From NCBI GenBank assembly GCA_950295325.1, contig OX485805.1, forward strand, positions 29,809,501 to 29,873,500: a stretch of 64,000 bases of DNA, in the 5' to 3' direction. A model generated the notes under the pieces. The model was not told where the DNA came from and made no database searches. It saw only the letters and a program-made list of their open reading frames with translations. Positions within the stretch are counted from its first letter, which is position 1, and each line of letters opens with the position of its first letter. Positions 46,301-59,047 of this stretch are shown piece after piece. This DNA is from Polytrichum commune (Eukaryota; Streptophyta; Polytrichopsida; Polytrichales; Polytrichaceae). The translations under genes and the position numbers were made by a program.

Positions 46301-48554
46301 GCATGGGTAAGAGTGGTGGCCACACAATCATTGAAGAGGCGAAGAACAAATATGGAATGTACTCTTTTTGAGAGACAGAGCAACGAGAGTGCCCACCAGG
46401 GTACCTGAGCTTGGTAGAGACATACACAAATATGTTGCGAATTAGTTCAGAGATACAACTATGAAAACACCTATTAGTACCTGCAGGCAGAGGAGTAGTG
46501 TCTGAAGAGCAACTGCCAAGCAAAGTACTGAAAACACGACCTAAGATTGTTACGTGCATTAAACCTCACTTCTCAACCTTTTGTTGATAAGCAAGGATGA
46601 CCTTGACAGCTAAGACGGTTTACTTGAGGCTCGAGTCCTATGCCTGCCAGGTAAGAGGACAGAAAAGGGAACAGGATCGCACCACTTGGGTTCTGATGTA
46701 GATAAGGAGGACCAGGCTGAGGTTTATCACATACAAAACTCCAAAAATAATCTGGCCAGGAACAACGGACTTTGAATCAGCTAACCAAAAAAATGGTTGA
46801 CAATTGATGATTCCAGTAACATCATCCAAGGAATAGCGAAGTCAAATTCAGTATTGAGATTCATTCTGCCACACTCCCATTCACAAACATCCCTTAGCTC
46901 CATGCCCTAAGCAGATATGCTAAATAACAAAATCCAAATTGGTGTGGAGACATATATATTACAAAGCTCTAGATCCATATATCAACACTGATTTCTGAAT
47001 CACAACAAAGTACACCATTAAGCCAATGCCTATCAAACATAGGGTTGCAATTTTGAAATTTTGTTCTTATATTTTGCACTTGTAAGATCTATAAGAATGG
47101 ATTGTGAGTTAATTCAATGTTGCATGAATCGTTACCTGAATGTTGGATCAGCACTGAAAAGATAGTAAATCCTGACGGGTATGTGACGACATTGACTCAA
47201 CAACAAACGCTGATCACTTGCCTTTTGAGATGTAAGGTGGTGGTACCAACCTGTGCTGGAAAGACTGCAGCACCTGTTATATACTTAATAATTGAATAAA
47301 TGTAAAGGAACCCCGCAGGGTACACTAAAGGTCCTGTGTCGCCATGGAGCTCGGCATAATTTCGCTCGCCAGCCAAAAACCCTGTCACCTGAAAAAGGTA
47401 CGTCAGGCTGAGCAAAGACAAGGCAAAAACAAGGATCCTTCCACCACTATCCAAATTTTATCGGTCCAATTTCATCCTAGATTCGGATTTAAGTTTGCCA
47501 AATTCAACCGGAATGCACCTTACACAATTTGCACAATTTGCGCATCAGTACCACCTTCTTAGTTATTTCACTGATGACCGTTGTAACCTGATAAAATGAC
47601 TTATGGAGTCTTCAAAAACAACGATTTCCTCAAATTATGTATGTGTTCTTTACGAGAAACTGCATCTATTCTTGACTGTGTTTGATCGCAATGTAAGTAA
47701 AATGGAATTCTAATTTCTATGATATCTGAACAAGACTGCTGAACTGAAATCGTGCACATGAAATTTACAAAAAGCCTACTATATTGTTACAAAGCGCACC
47801 TGTGACATGTACGCATCCCAATCAATCTTCGTATCTGCAATTCCAAAATGCACAAAAGTGTGATGACAGAGAAAGAAAAACCTATGAAGTGTTCTGACTT
47901 GCCCCCCGTATTGCCTACAAAGTGAAAATTTTCATTAAAATGTCCTTCGGGATGTCACATGATTTTCAAAAGACCTCGCTAGTGCTCAGGGCATTAAAAA
48001 AATGAAGCTCGTGGCATCCATTCGGGGAAATTGCAAAAAGAATCACATCCTTGGCAGCCTCCAATTGTACAAAAAAAAATTTAAAAAGAAAAAAACACAT
48101 CAATGTTTCGGATTACTCCAGTAGGAAGGTGAAACAATCATGAAGATGTCAATGCACACGCGATTGATTGATGCCAAACGACTTCTGAAACTCTCTCGAT
48201 CGAGATTGAACACAATTCGCTTTCGCTGCTAGGGATTGTTTAAGAATTTTTAAATTTTGAAAAAATTATTCGTAACCTGAGCTGCTGCCTAGAGCTATGT
48301 AAACTTTTATCGCAAGACTTTACCCTGAGGTCAACCCTGTGTGTAGTCCAGAAGTTGTTCTTACAAGGAACACGGGCGATAATGAGGGCCGTGAGAAGAG
48401 CGTCGAAGAGAATGAGAGCACAGGCCCATGGGATGAGTACGGAGGATCGGGGGCGATCGCGGGGGGCGGCTCCGGGGCCTCGATCGCTCTTCTTCTCCGC
48501 CATAGTCGTTGCTGGTGCAGCTGAGTTCGCCGAGACAGAATCCGCCATAGCCAT
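43363..48554 (-). CDS. ALG3: ALG3: Dol-P-Man:Man5GlcNAc2-PP-Dol alpha-1,3-mannosyltransferase
   Basis: Thirteen exons on the minus strand: 48554-48365, 47834-47800, 47388-47251, 46751-46683, 46404-46247, 46007-45941, 45775-45722, 45396-45308, 44644-44528, 44271-44144, 44009-43931, 43794-43738, 43531-43363; 449 aa, phases continuous, all GT-AG. The enzyme adds the first dolichyl-phosphate-linked mannose to the lipid-linked oligosaccharide in the ER lumen, giving Man6. Family blocks appear in order: [10 protein letters not shown] (67-75), [11 protein letters not shown] (91-101), [54 protein letters not shown] and [13 protein letters not shown]. Many hydrophobic membrane segments are present. 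Start: the first ATG in frame with good context; a second lies 6 nt on. The loop joined by exons 10 and 11 looks a few residues short compared with the Arabidopsis protein as I remember it. Confidence 0.95.
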
Positions 48555-48963
48555 GCCCTGCTCGGAAACAAGAACGATACCCAAAAAGAAAAGGAAGGAA
48601 ACAAAAAAGGCAGACGGAACTACTTAAATTTAGTACCAACTTAAGGTAGGTTTGCGGGCCGTATTTGGACACCAACTTTTGGGGTAGTACCTAAGGTAAA
48701 CGTGTCTTAAATGGTTAGTTTTTTGTTATTTGCCATGATTCTCAACTTGGGTTGTAAGATTGGGATTTTTCTTGAATCCACAAATGTGATAGGAGATTGT
48801 AGCAAACAATCTATGGAATTTTTCTGATCACCCTTGTTGCTCCTATGATTTTTCAAAGTCAAAAGTGTCGGCGTCGTAACATGACCATGTACCACCTCAC
48901 CCATCCCCCTTTCCCCCAATTTGGGTTATCAATTCATGTATTATTTGCATATGTTTCTCTTTG

Positions 48964-49330
48964 CCATTCACTTATCCTAGGATATGAACCGTGCAATTTG
49001 TGCAAGGTAATTAGCAAATCGAAATCGTGCCATAGCCATTTGCCTCGTAATTTTCTAGAGCTCATATGGATATCTTAATCATGTTCATAATGAAAATTCT
49101 CCATGCTCAATAAATAGTCATATAGGTCCACCCCCCCCCCCTCCCAAAAAAAATAAAAATAAAAAATTCCTATTAAACCTAGAATAGCATATTTTCAACA
49201 CATTGTCCAATCTCATTTGAACACATGTCTCTTTGATGTCCATTCTTGGAGCCACGCCAAAACCACATACCAATCAAATGTAGGTGGTCCAATTAAATAA
49301 GTTACCGAATTAAGCACATCTACCTTAACA
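48964..49330 (+). repeat. Dispersed repeat, copy 3 of the intron-6 family
   Basis: Matches 21514-21822 and 40840-41170 (CTTATCCTAGGATATGAA, CTCATATGGATATCTTAAT, TATAGGTCCACCC, ATGTCTCTTTGATGTCC). Contains a C-run followed by A-rich sequence at 49129-49165. It lies between the divergent ALG3 and hydrolase genes. Confidence 0.7.
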
Positions 49331-49429
49331 ATTTTATGACCAATGCTTGCAATTATATTACGTTTATTAGGTAACGTATACACTAATCTCTATGTATATA
49401 TACCATATACTTTTTGTTGCTGTATGCAC

Positions 49430-49453
49430 ATATATATATATATATATATATAT
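49430..49453. repeat. (AT)n microsatellite
   Basis: Uninterrupted TA dinucleotides, directly visible. Confidence 0.85.
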
Positions 49454-50180
49454 CACATACATAACCCTGGCCATGGGAGGAATTGGTCCATTCGACCACT
49501 GGAATTCAAGCACAGGAGCGGGAGCAGCACAAATGCACAAGAATATGTTTACGGCAATTGGCATCGGGCTTTAAGTTGTCTTTATTCTGGATGCCTTAGT
49601 TGCACAATTGGATTCTGAGAGGTGTGCAATTCGTTCTTGGATTGATAATCTCCACTTAAGTTAGGGCTTACACAGTCTGGTTTTCTGTTAATTACGATGT
49701 CCACTGAGAACCTTCAATTGCGGCCACTTACACATTCTCATTCTCTGCTACAATGTCTACTGAGAAACTTCGACTACAACTTACATATTCTGCTTTTCTG
49801 TTACAATATTGGATCTCTTGAATTCCCATAATCGACAGACACAACCGATATTTCTATTATGTAGACTGTTTCATTACCAATCTGCTGTATGCTTGTGATG
49901 CTTCCAATTGGCCATCCAAAGCTTTTAGATATATTACCTATGGTTTTAGCAGATGTAAGTTTCATATCCTTGTGCGCGCACTGGCATGTGAAAGTTGCAA
50001 AGCGCGCTCTTAATGTGTTCCTTGTCCATATACAATCACAATGGATGAGCGTCAGAGTTTTTGGTGTTGATTTTCAAGTTGCTCTGGATATTTCGAAACT
50101 CTGGAGACGGAGTCAACATAAGTACCAAGCTGATTATGAGCAGCTTGCCTCGCTAGATTCAAATCCTTGCCAGCTTTATC
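49454..50180. other. Upstream region of the hydrolase gene
   Basis: No coding feature supported; presumably promoter and 5' UTR. No clear TATA box could be fixed. Confidence 0.4.
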
Positions 50181-51332
50181 ATGTTGCGGCTGGGATGCGT
50201 ATGTCTTTTAGTTTTTCTAGCTCAAATTGCGGTCCTTCGCCAGGAGCATCACATAAGCTCCTGTAGTGATGATGACCTTGCACAACTGGCAGTGCACCGC
50301 GACTACTTCTATGTCGGAGGTGAGTATGTGACCATGGCGTCAGGTGAGGGTTTGATGAAGAACCAAATGTATGTGGAGAAGTTGTCTGCAACGGGCTACG
50401 AATCGACGCAGCCATATCCTTTGGTGCTCATCCATGGGAAAGCAAATACTGGAGTAACTTGGCTGAATACCCCGGACGGACGACCAGGTTGGGCCTCATA
50501 TTTTCTCTGCCAAGGCTACGTCGTCTACATCATCGACCAGCCAACGCGGGGTAGATCCGCTTGGTTACCTGGCGACTTTGCAATGGACACCTTCTCTTTC
50601 GAATATATCCAGGCGAGAATTACAGCCACGGAAAAGTACAACCTCTGGCCTCAATCTACGAAGCACACTCAATGGCCCGGGACTGGAGAGAAAGGGGATC
50701 CGATTTTTGACGCTTTCTACGCATCCACTGTGCAGTTTCTCTCTAACGACACCGAGGCGCAAATCAAGACTCGCGACGCTGTTGTGGCGTTGTTGGATAA
50801 GATTGGAGCTGCAGTTTTGCTCACTCACTCTCAGGGGGGTTTATACGGGTGGCCGATTGCTGACAGTCGTCCTCACCTTGTCAAAGCGATCGTCGCAGTC
50901 GAACCTACCGGCCCGCCATTTCAAGAAGCAGTTTTCGGGAATAATCCGGCCCGGGCATGGGGCTTGACGGACATCGCAATGACGTACTCGCCCGCAGTGT
51001 CAAAACCACTAGAGCAGATCAAAACGGTGAAAGTGCCATCAATTGACAGCGATCTGTACTCAAGCTGTATAATGCAGGTTGAGCCTCATGTGCACGTTCT
51101 GCCGAACCTCAAGGACATTCCGATCTTGATTGTTGTCTCTGAGTCGTCTTTTCATGCTGTCTACGACCACTGCTCAGCCAAATTCTTGCTGCAAGCCGGA
51201 GTCAAGAATGTGGAGTTGCTCCGACTGGAAGACGTCGGCATCAGGGGCAACGGCCATGCGATGATGAAGGAGAACAACAACTTGAAGGTTGCAAGAGTGC
51301 TGCAAGAATGGGTGCAAAAGAACGTCGATTAA
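50181..51332 (+). CDS. Secreted alpha/beta hydrolase, esterase 713-like, intronless
   Basis: A single open frame of 383 aa, ATG to TAA, without introns. Residues 1-20 (MLRLGCVCLLVFLAQ...) form a signal peptide. The alpha/beta hydrolase fold follows: oxyanion-side LVLIHG (81-86), TPDGRPGW (98-104), a VYIIDQPTRGRSAW segment, nucleophile Ser217 in THSQGG, acid Glu241 in AVEP after the next strand, and His359 in GNGHAMM. The Glu acid in a VEP motif, the NQMYVE start and the GNGHAMMKENNNL end match the family of bacterial esterase 713 and its fungal relatives, as I remember it. Substrate is unknown; carboxylester hydrolysis at the cell surface or outside is likely. All other genes here have introns. 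It converges with the phosphatase gene (1.36 kb between stops). Confidence 0.88.
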   Translation: MLRLGCVCLLVFLAQIAVLRQEHHISSCSDDDLAQLAVHRDYFYVGGEYVTMASGEGLMKNQMYVEKLSATGYESTQPYPLVLIHGKANTGVTWLNTPDGRPGWASYFLCQGYVVYIIDQPTRGRSAWLPGDFAMDTFSFEYIQARITATEKYNLWPQSTKHTQWPGTGEKGDPIFDAFYASTVQFLSNDTEAQIKTRDAVVALLDKIGAAVLLTHSQGGLYGWPIADSRPHLVKAIVAVEPTGPPFQEAVFGNNPARAWGLTDIAMTYSPAVSKPLEQIKTVKVPSIDSDLYSSCIMQVEPHVHVLPNLKDIPILIVVSESSFHAVYDHCSAKFLLQAGVKNVELLRLEDVGIRGNGHAMMKENNNLKVARVLQEWVQKNVD

Positions 51333-52691
51333 GGTAGGTTTTCCGATTTCTATCAATTATTTTAAGTCATACTTCACCTCTAATTTGTCGCATGATCCAA
51401 CTGTGAAACAACCGCCGTTTTACAAAAGACTGAGCATTACAAATACTTGCACGGTGCATCACACTTAAGTAACGCTCAACAACTAAGAATCAGAAAAACT
51501 TACTGAAAACTGCAAAACTGTAAGAACAATCGATGCTGTTTCTTTTACAAATCATAAACTGGCCGGTGGCCGACTATCCCAATTCCTAGACATATAGGAT
51601 TATGCCACTTTTCTCTTGCAATGTAGTTGAAAATTTCAAAGTGAGACACACTTTGTAATGTAGTGTCCCTCTAGAACCTCATTACAACTCGATTAAGAGA
51701 TAGATTTCCTTCTTTATTTCAGAATGTAGTACTAGGCAGTCTCAAGCCTTTCTTCGAATCGGACCATCAAGTTAGATATTAACTTTCTCACTGAGGCCAC
51801 TGCACTCTGTTACTCTAGGGGATCAGCCTCTTTGACACCATCTTGATGTACTTCTAGTCCCATAAGCCATTTGCCATCCTGGACTTTAAAATTGATTTCA
51901 TTTCACATTGGAATTTGGACTCAGGTCAAAATTAGGGCTAGGCGCAGGGTTTCTATACGTAAAGTGTAAGATTCACTTCTGGTTTATTTTAGTATGTGAA
52001 GAGGATGATAGTGGGCTTGTGATTACATGAATGTCTAAACCCCTAGAGGTTATGGAATTCACCCTACTTACATGATAGAGCAGCCAGTGAAAGTAAATCT
52101 AACTGAAAACGGAACAATAATCTCCATTTCAGGTTTAGTATGAGGATTGAGAGTAAGGTTAGAGATAGTTGAAATGCTTCATCAGATATAAATTGTACAT
52201 GGCTCAATTCCTGATCTACAAAATCAAATTGTACAGAAGGATTGCAGTGGCTTAAATCTCGAAGTACACTCTGTTGTTTATCAATCCTCTCATTTTAGTT
52301 GTTGTATGAAAATCCTGAACAATGTTGCAAGGAATTGCAATCGATAATCACAAGTAACGGCATTCATCAGCACATTCATTCTGAAGCAAGTAACTTTCCA
52401 AAGCCTTCGACAACAGACAACATGAACAGACACAATGAGGACAGCAAAAGATGCTAGATTTATTGGATCAATTGACGTGGCAAAGGCTGCCTATATCAAT
52501 TTGTGCTTGAGCCAAACCGATATCCTAGTACATGCTCAATTGGTGATGTACAATTGCAAATTATAGAGAATCTCATGTATACAGATTTGCAGTGGCCTTA
52601 ACAATGAGACTTGATCGGAATATTAAATTTTCTTTTCCTCATGTTGCTGCATAAGTTGGCACAAATTGGCCAGTCATGGTATACTAATTCT
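51333..52691. other. Region between convergent hydrolase and phosphatase genes
   Basis: Both 3' UTRs must lie here. No open frame, inverted repeat or tandem repeat of note was seen. Confidence 0.5.
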
Positions 52692-55600
52692 CTACTTGGA
52701 CCACACTTTGTTGTGGATGACTGCAGAGTCAGCTGAGACAGCTTCTCCGTCCTGATTTCGGTGCCAGGTCCACAATGCCGTGGTGCGGTTCTTGATGTCC
52801 AAAAGTCCATGGCCAAAGCTAGCTTCCCGGAACGCAGAGTAGTTTGGTTGTGGCTGTGTGAAGCTGCACAATTATGGAGCACATGAAATTTCTTAGCCAA
52901 CTTCACACAAACCGCACACGTCCCTGCAGGTATACAAAGGTTTATTTAAATGAAATGGTGGTCAGGTTTGAAGATCATGAGGACTTACTTTCCAGCCAGG
53001 CCTTCAATGTTACCACCATCACCAATAGTGATATAGGTAGGAGCCGCTGGGTTGAGTTTTGGAATGCAGACTCCATTCGTGATGTTGTAGAGCACATTTG
53101 AGACGGGGAACTGGAAACAATTTAGCAAATTAGATCCTAGAATACAAGTCAGCAGCAGAGGGGACATGTTATGACATGGGAGGAAATTATTCGTGACTTT
53201 CTCCTCCTATATGTATGCTGAAGAGCGATGAAGCATGTGATGCAGGATATGGCGAAACTCACCGATCGCTCATATGCGTGCACATGGCCAGCGAAAACGA
53301 TGTCGACCTTCGCTGCAACAATCCACCCCTCGAACATCACCCGCATCGTTTCACCTTCCATGTAGTGGTAGGTGTTGGAGTTGTACCAGGGCGAGTGCAC
53401 CAGCACAAACAACCAGGGGGTTACATTCCTGTCCACTCGTGCAAGCTCCTCTTGCAACCATTGCCATTGTGGGGTATACTTTCCTGCAACATCATAAACA
53501 TGAAAAATCAATTTCTACAATTCCTATCTAACCTCGTTGATAATGCCACTGCAATCTGTATACATGAGTTCCATCATAATTTTCAATAATACACACCAAT
53601 TGAGCTTTCTGCTATGAGAAGATTTTCTATTTGGCTCATCATCACCATTTGGACAAGTTATATAAGTGCGCTGCAACTGTTTCTTCCCAGTTTGGCGATG
53701 AACCTAAAGAAGGAGATTCACATCGTGGAATCACTTTGACTTGTGCAAGAAAAATATACCGTATGCAGAGTAGGAGGAGAGGACGATGATGTGCGCAGGC
53801 CCTCTCTTGACGGCGTAGAAGAGAGCGTTAGTGCTGTTGCTTGATCTGTAAGGGGTAGGGAAGCGGTGCAGGAATGGCTTGAAAGGAGTAGCCTCATCCT
53901 GAACAACACCAGAGTAACTTCTCCGACGTCAGAATTTAGGAACATCTTTAAATCGTCGACCAATTCGAAGTAGCATCATCAAAACGTAGAAAGGAGTTAA
54001 GTAGTTGGCTTACAATTGCGGGCAGGAAGTCAAGCTCGTGGTTTCCAGCGGTCCAAATCCATGGCTGATAAGCAAAACTGCGCTCAACGAATCTAGTCCA
54101 TGTATCCCACCGGTTTTGGTCATCGTTGGGATAGTTATCTTGATACGCGAGATCACCCACGAAAAGCACAGACTGGCCATAGCTCTGCAAGTAATGCTCC
54201 AAAGTGGCAGCAGAGTCGTATGTCTGTCCCAAGTCCCCTGCCACAACCAAAAAAATTATCATCAACAAACCACTGAGTAAATCGATCTTTCCTTGCTTAC
54301 TTATAGGAGAAGCTCCAAATTGCTTAGATGACTGGGTGCATGTATACTCACCGATGAGGCCAAACGTGTAGGGAGTGTCAAGACCATGCGCGGGAGGGGT
54401 CATGAACCAAAACTCGCGGGCGTATTTACCGGTTCCAACCTTGTAATAGTATTTCTTGTTGTACTGCAACCCAAAATTCAACAGAAGTGATCAAGCAGCA
54501 TTTCAAGAGTACTACGGTTTACATGGCGAATCGACAGAGGGTATGCGACAGAGGCAGAGTTGCAAATTAAATGCAGAAATACTAAATATTCGCTGATGCT
54601 CTAAGACATGATAGTTTTTTTAAGAGTGTATATATCATTGAGGATGATGCACATATCACTTTACCTGTAAGTTGCCAATGGTGACATGGTGGATATATCC
54701 CGAAGTGTAATTGTAGTAGGTGTATTGCGTTGTCACTCCTTTCGCTTCCCATGAGTGCACGCCCTTCTTGATACCGTAGCGGACCTTCGATGCAGCGTGC
54801 GAAGGAGTCACCCAGCTTACGATAACAGCTTTGCCATCATAGTCTCCCTGCGTCAGGTGCACCTGCAATCCACACAGATCCAATCAGCAACATATTTCCT
54901 CAATCTCACCTATTCTCAATGATCTTGCAGGAACTGCTGATACAACACTGTCGCTACTACTACTACTTATGTTCCTGCTTGCAATCTGTTGGGGTCTGTA
55001 ACGAGATCAATTCCAAGAAAATAACGACAAATCCAGTGGATTCTTTTACATCCATCGATGTCATTAAGGTTCGCAGGAGTAAGACCCCCTTAACACTAGA
55101 GCTCCAGTTGAGAGCTTAAACTTGCAATCTAGAGGATTTGATACTTGGGTTTGAGCAAGTGTAAGACTAAGAGCTTTACACTTGCTCAAACAATTGAGAG
55201 CTTGAGGATTAGATAAGTGCCAATGCTCAAAGTGAGATACTAGGGGGAACGATACCTAACAAAGGAGACTTCACGACAAGTGGAAGAATACTCGAAACCC
55301 CATTGGCTTGGGCCCACAAAACAGGGGCTCAAACATTCCCAACATTCCCAGTAAACGTCGACCTCCACGAGATTACTTAGCACTTTGACCAAGAGCTAGT
55401 CGTAATCGTCGTCTCGAGCACATGAGGATCCATCATAGCCTCATCTACGCATTGCAAGTCTAGTGAAAAGTTTTAACACTATAGTCGAAAGCCCAAGTGA
55501 AAAGTGATATTGCGTGAACAAACAAGAATCCGTGAGATACTCTTCGCCAAAGAGAAAGACTCCTTTCTTCAAGCTCACAACCTCACAGATAACGCATTCA

Positions 55601-55931
55601 GATATCGGTCTCCTCACATTTCTTGCCGCATGTGATCAATTGGTATCTCGAGTTATGAGATGAGCAGCAACTCATTAAGAAAACTCTTTGGCACCTGGCG
55701 TGATTATTGGGCAGAGGTGGTTTTGAGAGCAACCTGTTGGGCGGAGTTTTTGCCCTTGGGCACTGCGAAGAGGGGAGAGCTGAGAGGCAAGTCTATGCTC
55801 TGCGCCAACCGCCGCATGTACAGGCTCTCTCTGCCTGCAGTTTCAGCCATGGCGGATCCTGCAAGAAATGCAACCACAAGCAGCGACGTGAGCACTATTC
55901 CTCTCGACATGCTGCCACTCACCATCTTCAT
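52692..55931 (-). CDS. Purple acid phosphatase, plant class I type
   Basis: Eight exons on the minus strand: 55931-55734, 54862-54665, 54463-54352, 54237-54014, 53898-53760, 53483-53263, 53110-52989, 52863-52692; 461 aa, phases continuous, all GT-AG. A signal peptide (residues about 11-29, ending SAMA) is followed by an N-terminal fibronectin-like domain (about 66-160) and the metallophosphatase domain. All seven ligands of the Fe(III)-M(II) centre are present: Asp171 (GDLGQ), Asp198 and Tyr201 (GDLAY), Asn235 (GNHE), His320 (VHSPWY), His357 and His359 (GHVHAY). N-glycosylation sites include NYT, NST and NFT. The enzyme hydrolyses phosphate monoesters in the apoplast or vacuole, often in phosphate scavenging. 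Residues 364-385 ([15 protein letters not shown]) hold a Cys in the region used for dimerisation in related proteins. Confidence 0.95.
55149..55191. repeat. Perfect 16-bp inverted repeat in phosphatase intron 1
   Basis: GTTTGAGCAAGTGTAA at 55149-55164 is exactly complementary to 55176-55191, with an 11-nt loop. It lies in an 871-bp intron, the longest of this gene, whose middle (about 55010-55650) may be an insertion. Confidence 0.8.
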
Positions 55932-58557
55932 TGTCCTTTCTTCCTTCTTTCCTGCAATGCAACATGAAACTGTGTCAAATCTTCTGTTGCTTACTGCAGG
56001 TGACCATCAATCAACACCGACAACTTCTTCATCACTACTTCCCATGACCAGATAGGCACCGAATTGCCATCAGCTTCGGACTACTACTGATTGTCAAAGC
56101 TCTCAAGCACTAGTATGCCCGAATTTATATTGAAGCACTGGTGCAAGTTTCGAAGGAATGGGTTGATCACGTCCTACAAGAGCGATATTCTAGTATCATC
56201 ACCGACAATCCGAAATTGACATGCAGATTGCTAGTCAATAACCGAACAAACGCAAATTGGTCGCTTACTTTGCGACACAGACAGGCAACCTCAATGGTTG
56301 CAGTTCCAGAAAGCAAGAGAATGCAATCCACCGCCGCCACAGGGAACTCAAAGAATAGGAAAATAAGATTAAAAAAAAAAGACAATTTCCAGACGTGAAG
56401 GACACAGAAAACTCAGTGGACTCATATTTCCAAACCTTTATTCAATCTCCCTCCACCCTACTCCATACCACTCAACTCAGTAAAACCCCTTAAATTAAAC
56501 CTGTAGAATACCAACGATAGAAAGCGCCACAACGATAGAAAGGTAGCAGGCAGGTCACTCACAAATGGCGCCAGTTAGCGCAACTCACAATTGTTCATCA
56601 CAATCTTCAGGACTATCCAAGGACACAACATTTAATCCAGAAGGATCATTTGATGAGGTACAGATTCCAACAAAAATCGATTCCCTTGTTCAAGTACATA
56701 CACCCAACTTCAGAGTATACTATTAAGATTGCAAACTACTACTCCGCCGTAGTACCAACCACAGCAATTTGAGGCTATTCGAAATGTCTTCCAAGTCCAT
56801 CCAACTTTTTCGACCACAACACCCTGAATACATACAGCCATAAGTTATCCCAGACTATGTAGCTTACATCCGAGACCCACCCAAAGTTCCGGCTAATGAA
56901 ACTTTGGGAATCCTTGGGAAATCTTATCAAATTACAATGCAGAGGGAAGAGTTGGAGACGGGTGAGGTGAGGTGAGGTAAGGTGACCAACCTACCAGGAC
57001 AGGCTTGATGGGAGATCGTTAACCGACTCATCACAACCTGGGGTACAGTTTTATAACGCTGTTTTATACCACCAGGCTGATGTGACTTGGACTAGAGAGG
57101 TCGCCGAATCTTTTCCCCTTTCTCTTTCTTTCTCTTTCCTCGTAAGTAGGCTGCCTCACCGGTCTGGTGATTTGCAATCTGCAGGCTACAGAAAAACTCT
57201 CAATCCTTCGCCTGGTTGTTCGGCGCTTGGCTTGTCTCCACCTGGATGGCTATCCGTCTGTCTGTCTGTCTGTCTGTCTTGTGTTTGTACAACTGCTGCT
57301 GTAAATTCCTTTCTGGCAGACAGTGGAGCATTTGTGATCAGAAATGCTATGTGAAGTGAAGCAAAGGTATAATAAATTGCCTCAACTTGAACTCAGTCAT
57401 CACCGTTAAATTAGTAGCCTAACAACTTCTTCATGAGGAATCAATCCTGATGATTTCATGAGGATTTTCTCCGACCCTCCTAAAAAAATTGCGCGTCCTC
57501 TCCACCCCCTTTTCCGCACCCCAAGTGTGAGCCTTTCCCCTGTATATCAACCCGCACCGCAAAAGGGGAAAAGTTGGGGTCAGAACGTCAAAAATTTGGC
57601 CAAGATTTGTTCGTTGTGATGATAACTTATTCAACAAAGCCAACTGTCGACAAGAGATGGATTGGATTTGAGCATGGCCTCGTGCGCGAAGGGAGTCAGC
57701 TCAATTCGCAATACTTTTGTCACAATTTCTGCGCCTTGAAAGGTGAGTCTGGGGGTTGTAATAAATCTGGACTTAAGAATGCATGAAAATGTGTACGTGT
57801 GCACTGCATATAGTATTTAGAATGTCACTAACCCTTTAGCATCACACATTGCTGTAAGCTTCTACTATAGATTTTACTTTTACAAAATTAAATAGAACAT
57901 AAAAAGACTGCACTTGGATGAAAAAAACAAAAACCTACACTCCTGCTAAGAAGTTATAGCATTACATAATTCAAAACAATAATTGATAATTTCATCACAA
58001 ACTTCCTACGGGTGGATATTATTGTTGTATATATCACACATAGTGGTGTGTAATGTACGTAGTTACCCTAAAATGCACGTGTTAATCTTATGTAACACTT
58101 TACTTCGTGGTAGTACAAAGTGGCACATGGTAAATCATAACTATAAAAAAAATTGTGCAATTCACACAACGATAACTAATTTTTTATGCTCATATGTCAA
58201 CAATTCGTTGTTGTTTTCCATAATAATTTTGCCTCCATAAGTTTTGTGATGGAGTCCAAAAAGCCAATTTGACATGAACCTCTTGAAAAGTAAACGTACA
58301 TGATGTGACGGACCCTTGAAAGTATTTCCTTTCCTTGTTCACAACCCACAAAGTTTCGTAAGTACATTGAACATCGTGATAATGAAGTACCGTGACCATG
58401 TTGAGCTCCTTTCGGATGTGTATTCCACCGTACAGTTACCATGGTTGGGACTCAGCATAAAGGTTGGCACGAGTAGTACCAATGAACAGGGAGCACCAAC
58501 CGCTACTTACAGATGAACCAGTTGAGTTTGAAAATTTACCGGTGGAAAGGACACTGA
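55932..58557. other. Upstream of the phosphatase and intergenic
   Basis: The phosphatase 5' UTR and promoter must lie at the start of this stretch but could not be delimited. It includes a GGTGA-type short repeat at about 56964-56990 and a (CTGT)n run at 57256-57279. No gene recognised. Confidence 0.5.
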
Positions 58558-59044
58558 GGGCCACTTCACACACAAGACTGAGAGCCCATGACCATTATAC
58601 TTCGAGCACTCTCATGGGTGGAAAAGGCGGAGCCGGTTCAAGTTCACTTCACACTACGCTTGAGAGACCAACAGAGTATGTGACTGCAAGATGGGTGTAA
58701 AGTGTACATGGCATCAAGTGGATCATGTTTCATGGTCACTTGGACTATTTTCTAAAACCACTTCTTGAAGGTACGCCTAGCACAAAACCAGGAGACCATG
58801 GCACTCCAAACACTCACAACGGCTTATTTATTCTATGTTATCGTGTGTGAGAACCCGCATGAATACAAATTCATTGAAATAACATTTGGTTGAGGGCCCG
58901 GTCATATATGACTTCACACTACACTTGAGGATCCGTGACCACACTACATGATTTTGGAGGTGTGTTGGGACGGCCTGTGGACACTTTCTTTTGGGCTCTC
59001 ACAATTTCATGGTCACGGCTCTTAGCTCGTGTGTGAAGTGGCCC
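58558..59044 (+). mobile_element. Tourist-like MITE, copy 4
   Basis: Complete 487-bp copy. Left end GGGCCACTTCACACACAAG, right end CTCGTGTGTGAAGTGGCCC, with TGA on both sides (58555-58557, 59045-59047). Same orientation as the copy at 11359. Non-coding. Confidence 0.9.
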
Positions 59045-59047
59045 TGA

